A stretch of 64,000 nt of DNA from Batillaria attramentaria (GCA_018292915.2 JACVVK020000034.1:23501-87500), one strand, 5' to 3'. Positions 33,917 through 46,426 are shown, numbered from the stretch's first letter. Made by a program: numbers and translations. The notes: generated by a model from the sequence alone, not told the origin.

Positions 33917-35196
33917 ATGACGCATTGCAGTGAAAGCCGAAAGGAAGCTGCAAGGCCGACCCCCCTTCTAACACCCAGGACAACAACAAGAGTAGCCACA
34001 TGGAACATCAGGACAATGTATGAAGTAGGAAGGACCATACAAGTAGCAAGAGAGATGAAGAACTACAAGATAGGAGTACTGGGACTGAGTGAGACAAGGT
34101 GGCTACAGACAGGACAGCTGAGATTTTCATCGGGAGAGCAATTGCTGTACTCTGGACACACAGAGGATGGAGCCCCCCACACTGAGGGCGTGGCCCTGAT
34201 GCTGGCACCGGAGGCACAGCGGGCACTCATCGGCTGGGAACCTGTCAACTCCCGCATCATCACAGCCAAATTCATCACCAAGAAAAAAGACATCAAGCTG
34301 AACATCATCCAGTGCTACGCTCCCACCAATGATGCGGAAGAGGAGAAAAAAGATGACTTCTACCAACAACTGCAGACAGTGATAGATAGAGGAGGAGCCA
34401 AGGACATGACCATACTGATGGGAGACTTCAACGCCAAGACTGGATCAGACAACACAGGCTATGAGGACACCATGGGAACACACGGACTGGGACAGATGAA
34501 CGAAAATGGCGAGCGCTTTGCAGACCTTTGTGCCCTGAACCAGCTAGTGATAGGAGGCAGCATCTTCCCACACAAGCGCATCCACAAGGCCACATGGAGA
34601 TCGCCGGACCATGTCACGGAGAACCAGATTGATCACATCTGCATCAGCCGGAAGTTCAGGAGATCGTGGCGGGATGTGCGCGTGATGAGGGGTGCCGATG
34701 TATCATCAGACCACCACCTTCTTGCAACAACATTGAGACTTCGGCTTAAGAGGCACACCAACGCCAACAGCACACGGACCAGGTACAACGTTGGACTTCT
34801 CAGGAACACAGACACACAAGCAGCATTCCGGATCAGCCTTTCCAACAGGTTCCAGCCACTGCAAGACCTGATAGAAGACAGTGAAATGGACATCGAGACA
34901 CAGTGGGAACACAGCAAGAAACTCTGGCACGACACATGCGAAGAGGTCCTTGGCAAGAGAAAGACCCAACATAAGGAATGGATCTCTGCTGATACCATCC
35001 AGAAGCTGGAAGTTAGGAAAGAGAAGAAAACTGCACTGAACACGAGCCGAACAAGAAGAGCTAAGGCAAAGGCACAAGAGGAATACACAGCAGCTGACAG
35101 AGAAGTGAAGAGGAGCACCAGGAAGGACAAGAGGGACTACATCGACAACCTGGCCAGTCAAGCAGAGGAAGCAGCCCGACAAGGGAATCTAAAAGC
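33917..35196 (+). CDS. RTE element endonuclease part of the polyprotein
   Basis: Apurinic-type endonuclease that nicks target DNA to prime reverse transcription. It starts at ATG 33917. Motifs in order: TRVATWNIRTM, LSETRW, IQCYAPTNDA, ILMGDFNAKTG, NQIDHICISRKFR and SSDHHLLATT, covering the metal- and DNA-binding Asn, Glu, Asp and His residues. A basic linker (RRAKAKAQEEYTAADREVKR) leads towards the reverse transcriptase. The frame runs on to 35281 but leaves the family sequence near 35190. The +1-type break, with a few codons apparently missing around GNLKA, separates it from the RT in the next frame. Similar sequences are often annotated as craniofacial development protein 2-like. Confidence 0.9.
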
Positions 35197-35198
35197 AG

Positions 35199-36917
35199 GT
35201 GACCAAGAAGCTCGTGGGCAAATTTCAGCAGACAGACAAACCAGTGAAGGACAAGAACGGGCACCCACTGACAACAACTGAGGAACAGCTGAAGCGATGG
35301 GCAGAACACTTCAGGGAGCTGTTAAATCGCCCCATCCCTGAAACACCACCAGACATCCCACCAGCTGAGACAGAACTACCCATCAACTGCGACAAGCCCT
35401 CTAAGGCGGAGATCAGGAAAGCCATCATGACACTGAGAAATGGGAAAGCTGCAGGGCCGGACGAGATACCAGCAGAAGCCATTAAAGCAGACACAGAGAC
35501 AGCCGTCAACATGCTGCACAGCCTGTTCAGCAAGATCTGGGAGAAGGAAGAGGTGCCAGCCCAGTGGAAAGAAGGGATCGTCATCAAGCTGCCAAAGAAA
35601 GGGGACCTCAGGGACTGCAGCAACTACCGAGGGATCATGCTCCTGTCAGTGCCAGGCAAGGTTCTCAACAGAATTCTACTGGAGAGGATGAGAGAGGCAG
35701 TCGACCCCATGCTCCGAGACCAGCAGGCAGGCTTTCGCAGGAACAGGTCCTGCGCTGACCAGATTGCCAGCCTACGCATCATTGTTGAGCAGTCACTGGA
35801 GTGGAACTCCCCCCTCTACATCAACTTCATAGACTATGAGAAGGCCTTCGACAGTGTAGACAGAGAGGCACTGTGGAAGCTGCTAAGGCACTATGGAGTT
35901 CCCGGGAAGATCATCTCCCTGATCCAGTGCACCTACCAAGACATGAGCTGCAGGATTGCCCATGCCGGCCAGTTGTCAGAAAGCTTCGAGGTGAAGACCG
36001 GAGTCCGCCAGGGATGCCTGTTGTCCCCGTTTCTCTTCCTCCTGGTCATCGACTGGATCATGAAGACCACTACAGCAGGCAGGAAAAACGGGATACAGTG
36101 GACACTCTGGACGCAGCTGGATGACCTCGACTTCGCGGACGACCTGGCGCTCCTGTCTCACAGCCACAGCCAGATGCAGGACAAGACTACGTGCCTGGAA
36201 GCCACATCAGCCGGAACAGGGCTCAAGATCAACAGGAAGAAAACCGAGCTGATGAAGATCAACACCACTGCCAACACACCAGTCACAGTCGGTGGAGAGC
36301 CCATCAGGGAGGTGGAGTCTTTTGTCTACCTGGGGAGTGTGGTTGATGGACAGGGAGGCACAGACCGAGACGTCACAGCCAGAATCGGCAAGGCAAGGGC
36401 AGCAATGGTCATGCTGAAGAACGTCTGGAAATCCAAAGTTGTCAGCATAAGAACCAAACTTCGCATCTTCAACTCCAACGTGAAGTCAGTTCTGCTCTAC
36501 GGATGCGAAACATGGAGGACAACGAAGACGATGCAGCAGAAGATCCAGACATTTCTCAACACCTGTCTGAGGCGCATCTTCAACATCCGATGGCCAGAGA
36601 AGATCCGGAATGAAGAGCTGTGGGAGCGAGCGGGGCAGGAACCAGTGGCCAAGCAGATCCTGCGGAGGAAGTGGGGCTGGATTGGACACACCCTCAGGAA
36701 GCCAGCATCCAGCACCACACGCCAAGCCCTGACATGGAACCCGCAGGGGAAAAGGAAGAGAGGCCGGCCTCGCAACAGCTGGAGGCGGGACACTGAGGCA
36801 GAGCTATGTAAGCAGGGGACCAACTGGACTGGAGTGGCAAGACTAGCCCAGAACAGAGTGCGATGGCGAAGGGTTGTCGATGGCCTATGCTCCACGTGGA
36901 GCCAAGGGCCTAAGTAA
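35199..36917 (+). CDS. RTE element reverse transcriptase part of the polyprotein
   Basis: Non-LTR reverse transcriptase continuing the endonuclease in a different frame. It begins around TKKLVGKFQQTDKPV (35202 on) with no natural ATG; the codon at 35199 is GTG and a TAA sits three codons before it. Motifs: GPDEIPAEAI, NYRGIMLLSVPGKVLNRIL, QAGFRRNRSCADQI, YINFIDYEKAFDSVDREALW, GVRQGCLLSPFLFLLVIDW, catalytic FADDLALLS and FVYLGSVV, then the C-terminal RRKWGWIGHTLRK typical of RTE relatives. The stop TAA is supplied by the (TAAG)n tail itself (GGCCTAAGTAAG), so there is essentially no 3' UTR. The protein cannot be made as one chain without correcting the upstream shift. Confidence 0.92.
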   Translation: MTKKLVGKFQQTDKPVKDKNGHPLTTTEEQLKRWAEHFRELLNRPIPETPPDIPPAETELPINCDKPSKAEIRKAIMTLRNGKAAGPDEIPAEAIKADTETAVNMLHSLFSKIWEKEEVPAQWKEGIVIKLPKKGDLRDCSNYRGIMLLSVPGKVLNRILLERMREAVDPMLRDQQAGFRRNRSCADQIASLRIIVEQSLEWNSPLYINFIDYEKAFDSVDREALWKLLRHYGVPGKIISLIQCTYQDMSCRIAHAGQLSESFEVKTGVRQGCLLSPFLFLLVIDWIMKTTTAGRKNGIQWTLWTQLDDLDFADDLALLSHSHSQMQDKTTCLEATSAGTGLKINRKKTELMKINTTANTPVTVGGEPIREVESFVYLGSVVDGQGGTDRDVTARIGKARAAMVMLKNVWKSKVVSIRTKLRIFNSNVKSVLLYGCETWRTTKTMQQKIQTFLNTCLRRIFNIRWPEKIRNEELWERAGQEPVAKQILRRKWGWIGHTLRKPASSTTRQALTWNPQGKRKRGRPRNSWRRDTEAELCKQGTNWTGVARLAQNRVRWRRVVDGLCSTWSQGPK

Positions 36918-37019
36918 GTAAGTAAGTAGGGTGATATCAAAGACGGGGCAACGATGAAAAGGCCAGCACAAATATTTGGCCCCAGCCGGGAGTCGAACTC
37001 ACGACCCGAGCATTAGAAG

Positions 37020-37549
37020 TAGAGTTGCGTATCGCGGGCAATTTTGCATCGCGATATATCCCAATATTCTGAGTTCGTATCGCGATGTTATCACGATATA
37101 TTGCCGCCCCTGGTGCCATCGAATTTACCGACCATTATCCGTGCACTGTAAGCCGGTGGTTTCCCATGTGACAGCTGATTGTGTTGCCCTTGAAATGGGA
37201 CTAATGCAGTAATGCGCCATTCGGAAAGCGGCGTTCGTGCGTCGAGCATTTTGGCGTCTATGTTCGCGCGGCAGACCAAAGAGTTAGATAAGAATTCTTG
37301 GGCATGCCTACAAAGTCTTGAGGCAGTATGCGAGGGCTTCCCTTCCTACAACGCACAGCACATTTATAAGCGGACACACGTGTGTTGGACTTTCGCGGAA
37401 CTGCGTGCTAGTTCTGAGAAACACTCCTGCACTTTCGGTTTCTCTTTGAACTTGGCGATATATCGCGATGCAAGAGCGTATCGGTATACCGTATTGCCAG
37501 GCTTCCATATCGCTCCTATCGCGATACGCGATAATACCGCGCAACTCTA
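37020..37549. mobile_element. hAT-type MITE, 530 bp, 8-bp target duplication
   Basis: Inserted in SINE A with ATTAGAAG duplicated on both sides (37012-37019, 37550-37557). Ends are TAGAGTTGCG and its inverse CGCAACTCTA. Subterminal repeats of TATCGCGAT and GCGATATATCGCG lie near both ends, a usual hAT feature. No transposase is encoded. Confidence 0.88.
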
Positions 37550-37604
37550 ATTAGAAGTCCAACGCTCTACCATTCGACCACCCCGGCTCCTCCCGCAATG
37601 AGGC

Positions 37605-38258
37605 ACGTCACGTTAGTCATCATACAATCATAATTATACAATGGTGACAATGTCAATATTCAGTAACACGAACACCTACTGCAATTTCAGTAATGGTCCG
37701 CCCTAGAGGAAGCGAAGAGGGCTGCCCCCGCCGCCTGCCCACTGACCCGGACATAAAAATTTACGTCACTGGCTGGAACACATCATGTGTTGAAACAATT
37801 TGACGTAATGACTTCCGTGATTGTGACCGCCTCTCACTGACCACGCCGGTGGACTTTGTCAGTTTGTGTGCCTAGCTGGGTTCATGCAGTTTGTGGACGT
37901 GGTCTTGCCACCTACAAACATCTTCACTTACAGACAACAACCGCGCAGATATTTGTCAGTAGTTATACATGGTGACGCCGGGCATCGGTCTGACAGTAAG
38001 CTTGTAAACATTGACAAGTTAGCACCACAGACGTATAGAGATAGACGCACCGCGGTGCCGGAAAAGTGACGCAGCCGCGCGCCATGTTGCTAGTACCTGG
38101 AAGTGCCAGCTGTTTACATAGCGCTTTACGTCTTTACGTCTGTGGTTCATTTAGCACACATTGTCGAAATTTCATAGCTGTTCATCCTTTTGGGTAGTTC
38201 ACAGTTTCCGGCAAATTAAACAGTGCGTGTTTCTTGATAGGGGTGTTGTGTTTCAAGT
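37605..38258. other. no recognised gene
   Basis: Unique-looking sequence with moderately GC-rich stretches around 37.7-38.1 kb. No convincing frame or repeat was found. Confidence 0.4.
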
Positions 38259-38271
38259 GTAGTTGTCTTGT

Positions 38272-38788
38272 CTGGGTTTTTTTGTTGTTTGTTTGTTTGT
38301 TTGTTTTTGCTGCCCCAACTCTTTGCCAGCTCCAGTGGTGTTCCTCCCAGGTCATGGGTGGAACCCACGGAGGACTCGGAAGCTGGGACAATTTTTATTA
38401 TGCATGATGATGGAGATGAGGATGATAGTAAGATGATGCTATGGAGGTCCATGTGGTTTGGGACTGCGGGACAGGGCCGCATTCCACGCTTCCTGTCATA
38501 AATATCCCGGCATTAACCAGGCCCGGGAACTACGGCACCTGCGGTGCCAGCCGTGTAATCATCCACATCATAAGACGTGTCATACATAGGGAAGCACCCC
38601 CAAAGTCGCACCCGTGAAGTGGGTGAAGCTCGGCTGTGTGGCAACAGCCTCCCCATTGGGCCCATAGCACACCCGCTCTGGGTAGGAGCCGACCTAGGTA
38701 TGAAAAATCCCGCTTGCCTCGGCTGGGATTCGAACCCGGGTCTCCCGGTCCATGATCCGAAGTGCTAACCACTACACTACGGGGGCCG
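38272..38788 (-). mobile_element. SINE family B copy 1
   Basis: Flanked by the 13-bp duplication GTAGTTGTCTTGT (38259-38271, 38789-38801). The tRNA-like head at the right end on the minus strand has a TAGTGTAGTGGTTAGCACTT A-box region and a GGGTTCGAATCCC B box. It is followed by a body of about 400 bp and an A-rich tail with (TTTG)n on the plus strand. Confidence 0.88.
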
Positions 38789-39187
38789 GTAGTTGTCTTG
38801 TTTTGGTAGCTGCTGTATGTTTGTTTGTTTGTTTGACGTTGACAGCTTGTATATACTGTGAGATCGGCCAGTCAGTGCAAAGCGACTGAAATCGAAATGA
38901 AAACCTTTTCAAGCAGGTATAGACCTCACAAAATTCTTCTCACGTCCTGTGTCTAGCGGAATGCCAAGCCCAACGGCTACAATCGATAGCCTCAAGCCTC
39001 TCTAGGTGTCGTTTCCAAACGCACTTACATGATTCATGACCACTATGCGCTGTGCCCCTGATGTCAGTGCTGGGGGCGGCGTTGGCAGTTTGTGCTATCC
39101 CGCACATTGTGAAGAAAAAGAAAAGTGTTTAGCATTTTGCGTATTCAGACATACTCACTGCATGTGACAGAGCCAACCCTGGCATTC

Positions 39188-39474
39188 TGATTGTACACAT
39201 TCTTAAAGTGAATAGCGAAGTCCTCCTTACGAAGTCCTACTAGGCCTGTTTAGTAGTTCTTCGTAAGGGGGACTTCGCTGAGCAGCGTAACCGGGCCATT
39301 TACATGTAAATTAGGAACGTTGGGGGTACCATTAGCTAATTGTAGTACGTTAGCCGCTCTCGGCCTCTGTCGTGTGAGCCTAATTTATATGTAAATGGGT
39401 TACGCACTTCAGCGAAGTCCTCTTTAGGAAGTCCTTCTAAACATGCCTATTCACTTTAAGAATGCGTACAATCA
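39188..39474. mobile_element. fold-back MITE with nested inverted repeats
   Basis: Terminal arms TGATTGTACRCATTCTTAAA (about 28 bp, one mismatch), then an inner hairpin GCGAAGTCCTCC...CTTCGT with its partner, then a third pair around CATTTACATGTAAATTAGG and its inverse. No target duplication could be fixed. Confidence 0.65.
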
Positions 39475-39487
39475 CCCCCTCCTCCTC

Positions 39488-39490
39488 ACC

Positions 39491-39531
<41 letters not shown>

Positions 39532-39546
39532 CACACACACACAAAG
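39488..39546. repeat. poly-C tract followed by (CA)n
   Basis: About 40 consecutive C, abutting the fold-back MITE. The opposite G-run can form stacked structures and is prone to assembly error. Confidence 0.95.
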
Positions 39547-39996
39547 TCTCAGGCGGTTGATGCGTGTTCAGAGATTTTTGTTGTTGTTGTTATTTGGTTT
39601 GTTTCGGATTCGTTTTCGTTTTTTGTTTGTTTGTGTGTATGTTTGTTTGTTTGTGTGTGCGTGTGGGTGGGTGGGGGGTGTTTTGTATTTTTTTTTTTTT
39701 TTTTTTGTTCAGTTTTCTGATGCACTCATAACACTAATTATCTAGACCAAGCCAGAATTTATTTCGTGTCAATGACCAGTCGAACTGACTGGGCGAACCG
39801 GCAACGCAGAAGAACTGGGTGACTGACATAGCGTTGCTGGGCCGTAATCTACGAGTGTCCATTCTGTGTGTGGGTTCAACTTCAGTTCGTACTTGAATCA
39901 GAGGACACACGTCCACACTGAAAACAAGGTCAGTTTGTGGCAGTCCCATACCACATGTGCGCACCAGAGTTACGAATTATGAATTGTTACCTGTCT

Positions 39997-39999
<3 letters not shown>

Positions 40000-40042
<43 letters not shown>

Positions 40043-40048
40043 GCGTGT
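40000..40048. repeat. (GT)n microsatellite
   Basis: About 20 GT units ending in GTGCGT variants. Confidence 0.95.
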
Positions 40049-41200
40049 CAGTAGAGGCTACGTCTGCAATGAAAACTATCCATCTTTGTAAGGCGTGTAT
40101 TTCAGTTTAGCTATACATTCCTGTTTTAACTAAAACCGCTACACGCATGGTCCTAAATTACACACAAATTAAATTATGTAACAAAGACTATGACAGTCTG
40201 TCAGGTTATGTCAGTGCTCCCTGATTAAAGACCAGCAACTGCGTAGTAGTTTACACCAGAACAACTGAAGTGCGCAGAGAAGTAAGTGCGACAAAAAACG
40301 CTTTCAAAACAGACGTCAGTTTTAATCCGATCGGCGACGTGTGGTGTGTTCAGTCAAGGGTCAGTCCGCCAAGCCGAGATACGCGGGCAGTCCGACAGTT
40401 TAAGGCTACACACTTGCGGTTAAAACTTGAACTGACATGGCCGGCAGTGACCCGGCCAGCCGCCCTCAGGGCGGCGTGATGGGATCAGTCTGTGTTCACC
40501 CGATCATGATCGATCTACCTGCTCGACAGAGCGGCTCGAGGTTTTACTTGAACAGCTTTCAACATGGTCCGTCCTGTATATAGACCAGGGAATAGACTGA
40601 AGGGCAGACTGACTTGCCACATACACTGTACTAGAGGTCAAATCGCGTGTAGTGCGGTAGGGCTTTCAACTTTTTAGCCTGTTTCCGGGTCAGTTAGGTC
40701 CGCACCTGAGTTTGTTTTACGCCGTCAGTGGTATGCGCGCACAGGATGGGTGGCGGGAGGTAAATATACCGGCAGGAGTGGCCGCGCTACAGTTTTTGGC
40801 TGGAGAGATGGGAAACAAGATCATGCGTCCCGGCAGTTCGCCATTAGAGTCAGTATAGTGCTATTAATACAAACCATGGGCATTGCACATGTGACAGAAC
40901 AATGAATGTAATAGCCATTTTGATATATAGCCCGTATATATTGATGTATAGCCTACATTAATCAGAAGTCGGGCCATCGGCCATGATGCCGCGGTGGAGA
41001 AAGTGAAGATCCCCCCTCCCCCCCCCCCCCCCCCGGGCCCGCTCCGCAGTCAGTTACCGAGACTTAAATCTTAATCTTGGAGGACTTTCACTGTAAGACC
41101 GAAGACTATTACTCGATACGGCAAACGGTGATCGTTTGACTGACCAGTTCAGTCAACACGAGGTGCACGGTGCAATCAAAATGGTCACGACTGTTCCCGG
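40049..41200. other. no recognised gene
   Basis: Mixed sequence with a short GC-rich stretch (40.3-40.5 kb), a poly-C run (about 41010-41035) and no supported reading frame. Confidence 0.4.
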
Positions 41201-41257
41201 TGTCGTAGAATATTTCGGAACCAGGATAAACTATCGGAACCGGTTCGCCAAAATCCT

Positions 41258-41329
41258 AGGATATTTCGGAACCATTCCCATTTATCCCAGGATAACCTAG
41301 GATAAATCGGAATGGTTCTGAAAAATCCT
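41258..41329. repeat. inverted repeat, 30-bp arms
   Basis: AGGATATTTCGGAACCATTC... and its inverse (3 mismatches in 30) are separated by 12 bp. Further GGAACC/GGTTCC half-copies flank it between 41.2 and 41.4 kb, suggesting a small fold-back element. Confidence 0.6.
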
Positions 41330-41668
41330 GCCACCAGGGCCAGGATAAATCGGAATGGTTCCCATTCGTCCGGTTCCGAAATACCCTGATACCGGCCACC
41401 GCCGTTGCTACCGACTCCGCTTCAAAAGTTTCGGACGGATGATTGGCCCGAGGCTCTCACTGACAAACTTTGTGACAAAGCCATCTGTTTGAAATGTGGA
41501 AGCAATCTGTCCCGAAGCTGCTATCATAGTTTCTAAAAGGGGTTAGCACCACCGGAAATACTCGTCTCCACCACCATTTTGATTGCTCCCCGTGGACAAG
41601 CTTCGGAAGCCGCGGTCTTTCAGTTTTATTGCGCAGTTTATCTGATCAGCCGAGCTGTTAGTAGTTCT

Positions 41669-41862
41669 GTGGCTTTGTGTGTGTGTGCGTGCGTGCGTGC
41701 GTGCGTGCGTGCGTGTGTGTGTGCGTGTGCGTGTGTGTGTGTGTGTGACACCTCAACATGTCACGGTGTGTGCGTGCGTGCGTGCGTGCGTGCGCAGACG
41801 TGTACCGTCCGTGCGTGTGCGTGCGTGCATGCATGCGTACGTGCGTGCGTGGGTGTGTTCGT
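41669..41862. repeat. (GTGC)n/(GT)n compound microsatellite
   Basis: Interrupted GTGCGTGC and GTGTGT tracts. Confidence 0.95.
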
Positions 41863-42889
<1,027 letters not shown>

Positions 42890-43150
42890 TCGAGTCCACA
42901 CCATGCTTTTGGCACATCTTAACACCGACACACCTCTAATCTGATTTGAAACGCCTGACTGATCATGGTAAACAAACTGAATTTACACTAACCATGCTAT
43001 TCCTATTAACTATGTGTAAGTTCTAGTTAATCAATAATCAATCAGAATCAGTTATTATAACTATGCTGTGATACTTATTACGTATTAATAATACGTCTTA
43101 ATCTTATTTTCGTTTTATAGTTTATATTGTGCAGAGCAGGTACAGTACGG

Positions 43151-43201
<51 letters not shown>

Positions 43202-43202
43202 C

Positions 43203-43264
<62 letters not shown>

Positions 43265-43265
43265 G
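43151..43265. repeat. (TTAG)n tetranucleotide array
   Basis: About 28 tandem units with a single C variant. The following GGGCTTAACGCCGCG looks like a retroposon end, so the array may be an expanded tail of an inverted element ending in (CTAA)n. Confidence 0.9.
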
Positions 43266-43378
43266 GCTTAACGCCGCGCAAGCAACAAAGACTATTTCGC
43301 GGCTAAGTACAGTACCGAAGAAAAGTTTCTAGTTATATAAATGGACAATAAAGATGATTGAATTTGAATTTGAATCAC
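43266..43378. mobile_element. possible retroposon 3'-end fragment
   Basis: Ends in GGACAATAAAGATGATTGAA followed by (TTTGAA)n, the usual look of a LINE 3' end. No coding part is visible. Confidence 0.3.
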
Positions 43379-44647
43379 ACGCATTCGTTTGACATTTCAG
43401 CGTTGTAGCATACTGCACTAGCTGCACATTGAAGTGATTTTTTTTTTTTTTTTTTACGTACACGTCGGTGGCGGAAAATACATTGACAGCCCAGCTTTTG
43501 TCACTGTGCTGCCAAAATGTGAAACAAGGAAAACTGTAACTAAATATCTTATCGTCCGCGAACAGATGTTGAGCTTTCTTCGTCTCCTTACGTCATTCTT
43601 CCCTGTCGTGCTGAGAAGTACTGAGACGGAAACTGATTTTGACTGTAGGCACATTGTGCATCAGTGCATGCAGTGCAGGTTCAATGGTGACATTGTGTGT
43701 GCACACTGTTCTAGTCGAGAGTGAGTGAGTTAAGTACATTCGGCTTCACCTGTTTACGCCGCTAGCTCTCTCGCGGCAGCCAGTTTAGACGATGCTTACA
43801 ATGACTGAATGAGTAATTGAACTGAATATTGATATAAAAAAAAGCGTGCGGGCCCAATGACATGGGGGCCCAGTGACATGGGGGCCCAGTGAGACGGGGG
43901 CCTAATGAGACGGGGCCCAAAGAGCAATCCCCGCATAGACTTTGTTTGTCTGGGACAAGACAAACACACCAACAAACGTAAAGTCAAGTGAATATTCATG
44001 TTCTGATGATATACCTTTTTAGCTTGATATATGCTTTTGTGCTCCTCTCGAGACAACTATTAGCAGGTTATCGTAAATGCACACCAACAGAACAAGAATA
44101 ATGATTTTATGTCAGGTTTGATGGGTCGACATCAACACACTTCTGTGGTGTTTTTTCCCGTACCCTCTATTTATTGTTCCGTTTATTGCTCTGAGCCCAT
44201 GGATAGTTCCCATTTTCTGTATTACACATTTAATGGTCGATAACGATTGGTAATTAATACCAATACAATGACGTAGATAATACGTTTTATCAGTAACACA
44301 ATACCAGTTTCGAAGTCTGTGTTGCTTTCGGTGTGAAAGCACGACCTGTCTTCTACCTCACTATAAACAATGAGCCTCTCTTCGCTTATTTGAGTCAGTC
44401 AAAGGAAGCACTCAGTATCATGTGCGCATTAGACTGATAATCACGAATGTGTGACAGTTGGGTGCGTAGATAGCGTTCTGATGCGGGTCAGATGACAGGT
44501 CAGCTACACTATGCTGATGGGCGCTTTTGTCTCGTTGCTGTTGTGATCTACATTGTTTAGTTATCTGATAAGTTGTCAACAGTTGACAGGTCACTTACGC
44601 AATGACACAGTCAAACACAATTGAACAGTCATACACGCGCGTGCAAA

Positions 44648-44648
<1 letters not shown>
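43379..44648. other. no recognised gene
   Basis: AT-rich sequence. A short direct series of GGGGGCCCARTGA units lies near 43.85-43.92 kb. No supported gene. Confidence 0.4.
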
Positions 44649-44971
<323 letters not shown>

Positions 44972-45535
44972 CAGTCATAGACAGCCTCTGAGTTCGTCAT
45001 GTCAGTTTTATCAGTTGCACTAATCAACATATCAAACCAGTGACGCACAACCTGCTGTGTACCAAAACTGCCGTGTTTTAATTACAGTTAACCTGCTGTG
45101 CCCAACGCATGTTTAGACGTGACTCATGTGCAGTCAAACGCATTGTCACATTTTAAACGCCTGCGGTCATACTGAGGACAGCGGATCAGTCTATTTCTGG
45201 CACACAGAGAGAGCATCGGTACACAGTCACAACGGAAGAATGATCAGATGAAACTGAAAGATTGTCGTAAAGGGGATTCGTCAGTGCGTCGAGTAAAGAA
45301 GGATATCGATGTGAGGATATCAACTGTAGGACTGGTGTACATACTGTATTTACTCCATTTACACACAAATAAAGAGGGGGGGGGGGGGGGGGATAAAACC
45401 GGTACGCGGTGTGTTGACATGTATCTTCAGCAAAAATAACATAAAAGATAAAGTAGCTAAATGAATAACTTTAACGTTTTAGTTTGGTTTTTAATAGACC
45501 CCTCCACCCCTCCCCCCCCCCCCCCCCACCTCATC
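44972..45535. other. no recognised gene; poly-G and poly-C tracts
   Basis: Poly-G at about 45375-45392 and poly-C at about 45511-45527. No supported frame. Confidence 0.4.
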
Positions 45536-45549
45536 TTCTCCGCTACCGA

Positions 45550-45729
45550 GGGTGGGTGGGTGGGTGCGTGAGAGTTTAACGTCCTTTTCCACCACGTAAG
45601 GGTGATATCAAAGACAGGACAACGAGAAAAAAGGCCAGCACAAATAATTATTTGGCCCCAGCCGGGATTCGAACTCACGACCCGTGCATTGAAAGTCCAA
45701 CGCTCTACCATTCGGCTATCCCGGCCCCG
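45550..45729 (-). mobile_element. SINE family A copy 2
   Basis: Complete copy with a tRNA-like head at the right end. The 14-bp duplication TTCTCYGCTACCGA (45536-45549, 45730-45743) has one mismatch. Confidence 0.9.
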
Positions 45730-45774
45730 TTCTCTGCTACCGAAGAGAAATTTGTCTGCATATTTTGTTTTATC

Positions 45775-46135
45775 TCCTACTGAATTCTGTGTAAAGGACA
45801 TTAAATTTTCTGGATGTCCGTCACCCTGTTCTTATGGTGGAAGCCTTCTTTTGCCTCTTAGGACAGCAGGCACAATAAAGTCGTTTGAAACTTGAAGTTT
45901 GAAAACATTAGTTTTCAAGATAAGATGAAGTTGTCTGCATGCATGTACATGTATGTGTAATTTTTCATGAATTTTCTGTAAAGAGCTGATCAAATTTCAG
46001 TTATGGTCGTCAGTCACAAATATTGAGTGATTCGGGTTTGTTTTTTTTTTTTTTTAATGCGGTGGGTACTTTCTCTTGCCTCTAATTTTAGCGGGCACAA
46101 AAAAGTGTCGTTTAAATCTTGAAACTTGAAAGTGT
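45775..46135. repeat. two related retroposon-like 3' ends
   Basis: Segments ending near 45905 and 46135 share TTGCCTCT...GCAGGCACAATAAAGT/GCGGGCACAAAAAAGT, then GTCGTTT and AACTTGAA tails. Probably two 3'-end fragments of one element family. Confidence 0.35.
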
Positions 46136-46426
46136 GGTACATATACTTGCAATATTCATTTCCTCAAGGAAATAAATGTATGTCTCGTGACTGCTTAGAG
46201 GCGACCTTAAGAATAATTTCGTTTCAAACACACACTGCACCAGGACGTTAGGTCGTTTAGTTAAAGTCTCAACACGTTTGTCAGCCATACAGCAACACTG
46301 TGGAAAACTTATCATCGAAAGTGCTTAAAAATCTGCAATCTCAGCAAAAAAAGCCGCAAACATTGCGGGTTTTTTGTTGTTGTTTTTTTTTTAAACTGCG
46401 ACTCCTTCGACTGTGCATAATCCAGG

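Larger units (their letters stand above)
33637..36926 (+). mobile_element. full-length RTE-type non-LTR retrotransposon (3.29 kb)
   Basis: Bounded by a 14-bp target duplication TAGGGTGATATCAA (33623-33636 and 36927-36940). Intact SINE copies elsewhere in the window show the unoccupied site. It comprises a 5' UTR of about 280 bp with a ribozyme-like fold, endonuclease then reverse transcriptase, and a 3' tail of (TAAG)n. The size and the microsatellite tail fit the RTE clade. It appears young, with one obvious frame break. Confidence 0.92.
33572..37591 (-). mobile_element. SINE family A copy split by two later insertions
   Basis: SINE body on the minus strand in three pieces: 33572-33636, 36941-37019 and 37558-37591. 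It is flanked by a 13-bp duplication CCCGCAATGAGGC (33559-33571 and 37592-37604). The first split is the RTE LINE, the second a hAT-type MITE. With the insertions removed, the piece is the usual length of about 175 bp, with tRNA-like head, B box and the TTTAACGYCCTTTTCCACCA tail end. Confidence 0.88.

Noticed and set aside
34633..35182. Long minus-strand frames opposite the LINE
   Set aside because: Shadows of the GC-biased LINE coding sequence; they contain no domain.
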